Shown here in pieces: positions 4,232-7,246 of a stretch of DNA of 7,246 nt. A program made the translations under genes and the position numbers. The notes beneath the pieces are model-generated. The model saw nothing but the letters and a program-made list of their open reading frames with translations. It made no database searches and was not told the origin of the DNA. The stretch is from JAGQUL01 sp039811765 (GTDB taxonomy: Bacteria; Actinomycetota; Thermoleophilia; Gaiellales; SKUG01), in the NCBI GenBank assembly GCA_039811765.1, contig JBDHZF010000121.1, positions 1-7,246 on the forward strand, read 5' to 3'. The first letter of the stretch is position 1. Each line of letters starts with the position of its first letter.

Positions 4232-6397
4232 GTGACGTTCGCCGCACCGCCCGAACCTGAAGACGCCGCTCGACGACTCGCGTCCGAACAGGCCGCGCGC
4301 GCCGACAGCGACGCGGCCGCGGACGCGCTCAGGCGACTCGAGGCGATCACCGCCGAAGCGATCATGGACCTCCCCGTCGACGACTTGGTCGGCGCGATCG
4401 CCGAACGCATCGTCGACGTGCTCGATGCCGAAGTGGCGATCGTCCAGATCGACGACGAACAACGGCTCACGATCGCTGCGCGACGAGGCGAGCGCGCGGT
4501 CACGATCGACCATGGTCGAGGAGGAACGCCGCCGCCGGGCGCCGAATCCACGCGCATGCGCGCCGGCGTTCATCCCGTCTCGTCGGACGCCCCGTCCGTG
4601 CTTCGCGACTACGCTCGACACCACGATGGCTCCGTGGCATCGGCGACGGCGCCGCTCAAGATCGGCGCGCGACAGCTCGGCACGGTTCTGATCGCGAAAC
4701 CGCCCGCACGGCCATTCACGCGGGAGGAAGTTGGCGTGTTGCAGCTTGCTGCGGATCGCATCGCGGTGTCGCTCGATCGAGCATCCTCGCGCGAACGCGA
4801 GCGATGGGCGCGACGCGACGCCGAGCAGGCGCATCGACAAGTGGAGCGCCTGTATCGACTCACTACCGAGTTGATCGTGCTGGACGACGAGCGCGCGATC
4901 GGCGAACGGTTGCTCGACGAGGTGCTCGGACCATCGGGTGCCGCGACTGGCGCGGTGTACGAGCGCGACGAGCTGACCGCTCGCCTTCGACGCGTCGCGA
5001 ACCGTGGCGGCCCGCGCGAGGGCTGGCAGCACGCCAACGGAACACACCTCGCGTTGACGGACGAGGGCGCCGCGGCGCGCGCCACGCGAACCGCTCGCGG
5101 CGTGGTGCTGCATGCTGACCCAGTGCTCGGCGCCGACGCTCCCCGCGACGCCACGCGCATGGCCGTGCCGCTGCTCACCACCGACGGAACCGCGCGCGGC
5201 GCGCTCGTGCTCGGGTTCGACGAGGTGGACGCCCCGATGCCTGATCGCGAGTGGCTGCGCGCCATCGCGGGCCAAGGCGCGCTCGCCTTCGAACGCCGCC
5301 GGCTCGCCGCCGAGCGCGCGCGCATGTACGCCGCCGAGCGCGCCGCTCGCGCTCAAGCCGAGGCGCGCGAGCAAGCGGCTCGCATTCTCGACGGCATGGG
5401 CGAGGGCATTGTGCTCATCGATCGAAACGGCATCGTGCGGATTTGGAATCCTGCCGCTGCGTCGATCACGGGCATCCCCGCGTCGGCGATCATCGGAAGC
5501 GACTTGAACGCGACCCAGCCCCAGCTTGCCGCCGCGTTCGCGCATGCGCCGCTCGACGTCGACCCGCGCAGCCCGTCCAGCCGTGAGGTGCTCGCGGTTC
5601 GCATGGACGACGACGAGCTCTGGCTGTCAGCGTCCGCGATGACCACGCGCGATGGCGTGGTCATCGCCTTTCGCGACGTCACCGAGACGCACGCTGTCGA
5701 GCGCCTGCGCAGCGAGCTCGTGGCGACCGTCTCCCACGAACTGCGCACGCCGATCGCTGGCGTGCTTGGCGCAGTGAAGACGCTGCGAGACGATCAGATC
5801 GAGCTCGGTGCGCAGACTCGGGCGGAGCTGCTGGCGATGATCGACGATCAAGCCGAGCGGCTCGCGTCGATCGTCGAGGACATGCTGCAAGTGAATCGCC
5901 TCGACAACGGAACTGAGCCGGTGCGAGCGGAGCTCGTCGATCTCGAGGACGTGGCGAGGGTAGCGATCGAGACGCATCGCCGTCGCGGCGTCGATGTCGC
6001 CGCGGACGGCGCCGCCGACACAAAATGCCTGGTGCTCGGCGATCGGGTGCGGATCGGGCAGGTGCTCGACAACTTGATCGACAACGCGGCCGCGTATGCC
6101 GATGGCTCGCGCGTGCTCGTGCGCGTCGCGCGCGACGCCGCCGACGCCACGATCACCGTGCGCGACTTCGGACCGGGCATTCCGCCGAACGAGCGCTCGC
6201 GCATCTTCGAGAAGTTCTATCGCCTCGACCCAGACATGCGTCGCGATCGCGGCGGCAACGGACTCGGGCTCTACATCTGCCGCCGCATCGTCGAACGCAT
6301 GGGCGGTTCCATCCACTTGGACGAAAATGTCGTCGACGGCGCGGCGTTCGTCGTTTGCTTGCCTGCGCACGACGAGTTCGAGGACGAGCGCCCGTGA
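4232..6397 (+). CDS. Soluble GAF-GAF-PAS sensor histidine kinase
   Basis: A 721-aa cytosolic kinase predicted to autophosphorylate on His and pass phosphate to a response regulator that is not in this window. Domains in order: GAF (about 33-180), a charged coiled coil (180-207), a second GAF-like domain (207-350), a long Arg/Ala/Glu coiled coil (351-384), PAS (384-490, with GIVLIDRNGIVRIWNPAA), HisKA and HATPase_c. All catalytic boxes are visible: phosphoacceptor H502 in SHELRTP, N box DNLIDNA with N614 and N618, G1 box DFGPG (645-649), F box with F659 and F662, and G2 box GGNGLGL (674-680). There is no transmembrane segment, so the signal is intracellular or relayed by a partner. No haem- or chromophore-binding Cys/His motif stands out in the GAF domains. 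GTG 4232 has no ribosome site but fits a leaderless start. Its TGA overlaps the next gene's GTG, implying one operon. Confidence 0.9.
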   Translation: MTFAAPPEPEDAARRLASEQAARADSDAAADALRRLEAITAEAIMDLPVDDLVGAIAERIVDVLDAEVAIVQIDDEQRLTIAARRGERAVTIDHGRGGTPPPGAESTRMRAGVHPVSSDAPSVLRDYARHHDGSVASATAPLKIGARQLGTVLIAKPPARPFTREEVGVLQLAADRIAVSLDRASSRERERWARRDAEQAHRQVERLYRLTTELIVLDDERAIGERLLDEVLGPSGAATGAVYERDELTARLRRVANRGGPREGWQHANGTHLALTDEGAAARATRTARGVVLHADPVLGADAPRDATRMAVPLLTTDGTARGALVLGFDEVDAPMPDREWLRAIAGQGALAFERRRLAAERARMYAAERAARAQAEAREQAARILDGMGEGIVLIDRNGIVRIWNPAAASITGIPASAIIGSDLNATQPQLAAAFAHAPLDVDPRSPSSREVLAVRMDDDELWLSASAMTTRDGVVIAFRDVTETHAVERLRSELVATVSHELRTPIAGVLGAVKTLRDDQIELGAQTRAELLAMIDDQAERLASIVEDMLQVNRLDNGTEPVRAELVDLEDVARVAIETHRRRGVDVAADGAADTKCLVLGDRVRIGQVLDNLIDNAAAYADGSRVLVRVARDAADATITVRDFGPGIPPNERSRIFEKFYRLDPDMRRDRGGNGLGLYICRRIVERMGGSIHLDENVVDGAAFVVCLPAHDEFEDERP

Positions 6398-7146
6398 GGG
6401 AGCACTTCCGCAGCGTTCGAGGTCGGCTGGTAGTCGGTGCGGCAGCGTTCTTCGCCGCGTTCACGATCGCGATCGCGCTGCTCGTGAACGCGCAACGCGC
6501 GGTGCTCGACGCAAGCCACGACGCCACGCGCACCACGCGCGTGCTCGCGACGAGCGCGTCGCTCGAGAAGGCGGTTGTGGACATGGAGACGGGTCAGCGC
6601 GGTTTGGCGCTCACCGGCGAAGAACGATTCCTCCAACCCTGGATCGAGGGCCGGAAGTCAGTGAAGCGTTTGGGCCGCGATCTGCAGCAACAGGTGCGCG
6701 GGCAGCTGGGCGAGCAGCGAGTGCGCGAGCTTCGGGATTCGATCGATGCGTACGTGCGCGAGTATTCGGCCCCATTCGTGGCGCGCGTTCGGGTGGGCGC
6801 CACGCGCCGCTGGTTGCGCGAGACGATGCCCATGGGCAAGGCGCGCATGGACGAGATCCGCTCCGAGTTCGAATCCTTCCGCGCTGTGCGCATCGAACGC
6901 GTCGAGCGAGACGAAGCCGCCGCCGATCGGCTCAGCCACCGATCGCGAGCCCTCGCGTTCACGATCTGGGGCGTGCTTGCGATCATGCTCGCGATCCTCG
7001 TGTACCTCTTCACGCGAACCGTCGTTCGACCGATCGCTCGCGTGCGCGACGGCGTCGAGCTCGTCGCATCCGGCAAGCTGGACGCGCGCGTGGACGGCGG
7101 CGCGCTGCCAGAAACGATCGCGCTAGTGACTGTTCAGGTGGGTTGA
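6394..7146 (+). pseudogene. CHASE3-HAMP membrane sensor, probably truncated by an insertion sequence
   Basis: The reading frame encodes 250 aa from GTG 6394, which overlaps the kinase stop as GTGA, so translation is coupled. Order: membrane segment 12-31, CHASE3 sensor (about 33-175, with the family signature ETGQRGLALTGEERFL at 65-80), membrane segment 187-207, then HAMP (about 208-245, with the RP turn near its start and VASGKLDARV). In CHASE3 proteins HAMP is followed by an output module such as a histidine kinase, cyclase or chemoreceptor domain; here only a few residues remain. The final codons (CTA, GTG, ACT, GTT, CAG, GTG, GGT) abandon the GC-rich third-position pattern from about 7123, and IS-like DNA follows, so the stop at 7144-7146 is probably supplied by the element. 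The original gene was likely a second sensor kinase. A short functional two-helix sensor cannot be excluded. Confidence 0.75.
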
Positions 7147-7154
7147 GCAGGACT

Positions 7155-7192
7155 GGGAGTCTGGGACTCGAAGACCGCAGGTGTGGACTCCC
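7155..7192 (+). other. Competing hairpins before the transposase start
   Basis: GGGAGTC (7155-7161) can pair with GACTCCC (7186-7192), which starts immediately after the proposed GTG, or its GAGTC part can pair with GACTC (7165-7169). The longer stem would place the start codon at the base of a hairpin, an arrangement that in some insertion sequences limits transposase translation from outside transcripts. Only the pairing is seen; the role is inferred. Confidence 0.3.
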
Positions 7193-7246
7193 GCGACCGT
7201 CGTATTGCTGAGCTTGAAGCCCGTGTTGAGCAGTTGATGCTCGTTG
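7183..7246 (+). CDS. IS66-like transposase N-terminus, 3' partial
   Basis: From GTG 7183 the frame reads VDSRDRRIAELEARVEQLML and runs off the right edge. An N-terminal charged leucine-zipper helix of the form RIAELEARVEQL is typical of IS66-family TnpC transposases, usually followed by a Ser/Asn-rich stretch and a zinc-binding region, neither of which is in view. Nine of 21 codons end in A or T, unlike the host genes here, which supports foreign origin. The frame is open back to 7147, so the start is uncertain; GAAG at 7170-7173 is a weak ribosome site. With 21 residues visible, another coiled-coil transposase or an unrelated coiled-coil protein remains possible. Confidence 0.5.
   Translation, partial: MDSRDRRIAELEARVEQLMLV

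Larger units (their letters stand above)
7125..7246 (+). mobile_element. Left end of an IS66-like insertion sequence (partial)
   Basis: From about 7123 the base use changes from strongly GC-ending codons to mixed T/A-ending ones. A HAMP coding frame stops abruptly, and a transposase-like start follows within about 60 nt. The outer terminus is probably somewhere in 7122-7136 (around TGACTGTTCAGG), but only one end is visible, so neither the inverted repeat nor a target duplication can be confirmed. The short distance from end to transposase suggests an element carrying a single transposase gene. Confidence 0.55.

Noticed and set aside
4221..4235. Five-codon frame ATG-TCC-GAC-ACG-TGA overlapping the kinase start
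   Set aside because: It has no ribosome site, overlaps the proposed -10 box and is too short to support as a leader peptide.
3173..5545. A 790-codon open frame on the minus strand across the pentapeptide and kinase genes
   Set aside because: It mirrors GC-rich codon bias and the 15-nt pentapeptide periodicity; the translation is rich in Arg, His, Glu and Val with no domain, and the + strand genes there are unmistakable.

Overview
The window is GC-rich DNA with strong G/C preference at third codon positions. All recognisable genes lie on the + strand. The organism is most likely a high-GC actinomycete of the Thermoleophilia/Solirubrobacterales type. This rests on one architecture that I associate with that group (a PepSY-like domain followed by a GT-C/GT87-like membrane glycosyltransferase) and on start sites that look leaderless, with a TANNNT box 8-9 nt before the start codon and no Shine-Dalgarno. 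A myxobacterium or another high-GC lineage cannot be excluded without a search.

Layout. 1-1909: 3' portion of a polytopic membrane glycosyltransferase; its reading frame is open through the left edge, so its true start is outside. 1896-2585: ribulose-phosphate 3-epimerase (rpe), overlapping the previous gene by 14 nt. 2586-2985: a 400-nt gene-free stretch packed with stem-loops, beginning with a 21-bp imperfect hairpin 9 nt after the rpe stop. 2986-3306: a small single-pass membrane protein of unknown function with a clear GGAGG ribosome site. 3383-4195: a pentapeptide-repeat protein with 46 pentapeptides in unbroken register. 4232-6397: a soluble GAF-GAF-PAS histidine kinase with every catalytic box intact. 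6394-7146: a CHASE3-HAMP membrane sensor, overlapping the kinase by GTGA and cut short after HAMP. About 7125-7246: the left end of an insertion sequence whose transposase start resembles the IS66 family; it seems to have interrupted the CHASE3-HAMP gene.

How it fits together. The left half is housekeeping: envelope or polysaccharide glycosylation and the pentose phosphate pathway. The right half is a signalling operon in which a cytosolic multi-sensor kinase is translationally coupled to a membrane CHASE3 sensor, with no response regulator in the window. A 12-bp perfect palindrome sits directly against the proposed -10 box of the kinase, so that operon may be controlled at its own promoter. 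The insertion sequence probably removed the output half of the second sensor. The least explained DNA is the hairpin cluster at 2595-2939, the best candidate here for an undescribed structured RNA or regulatory element.
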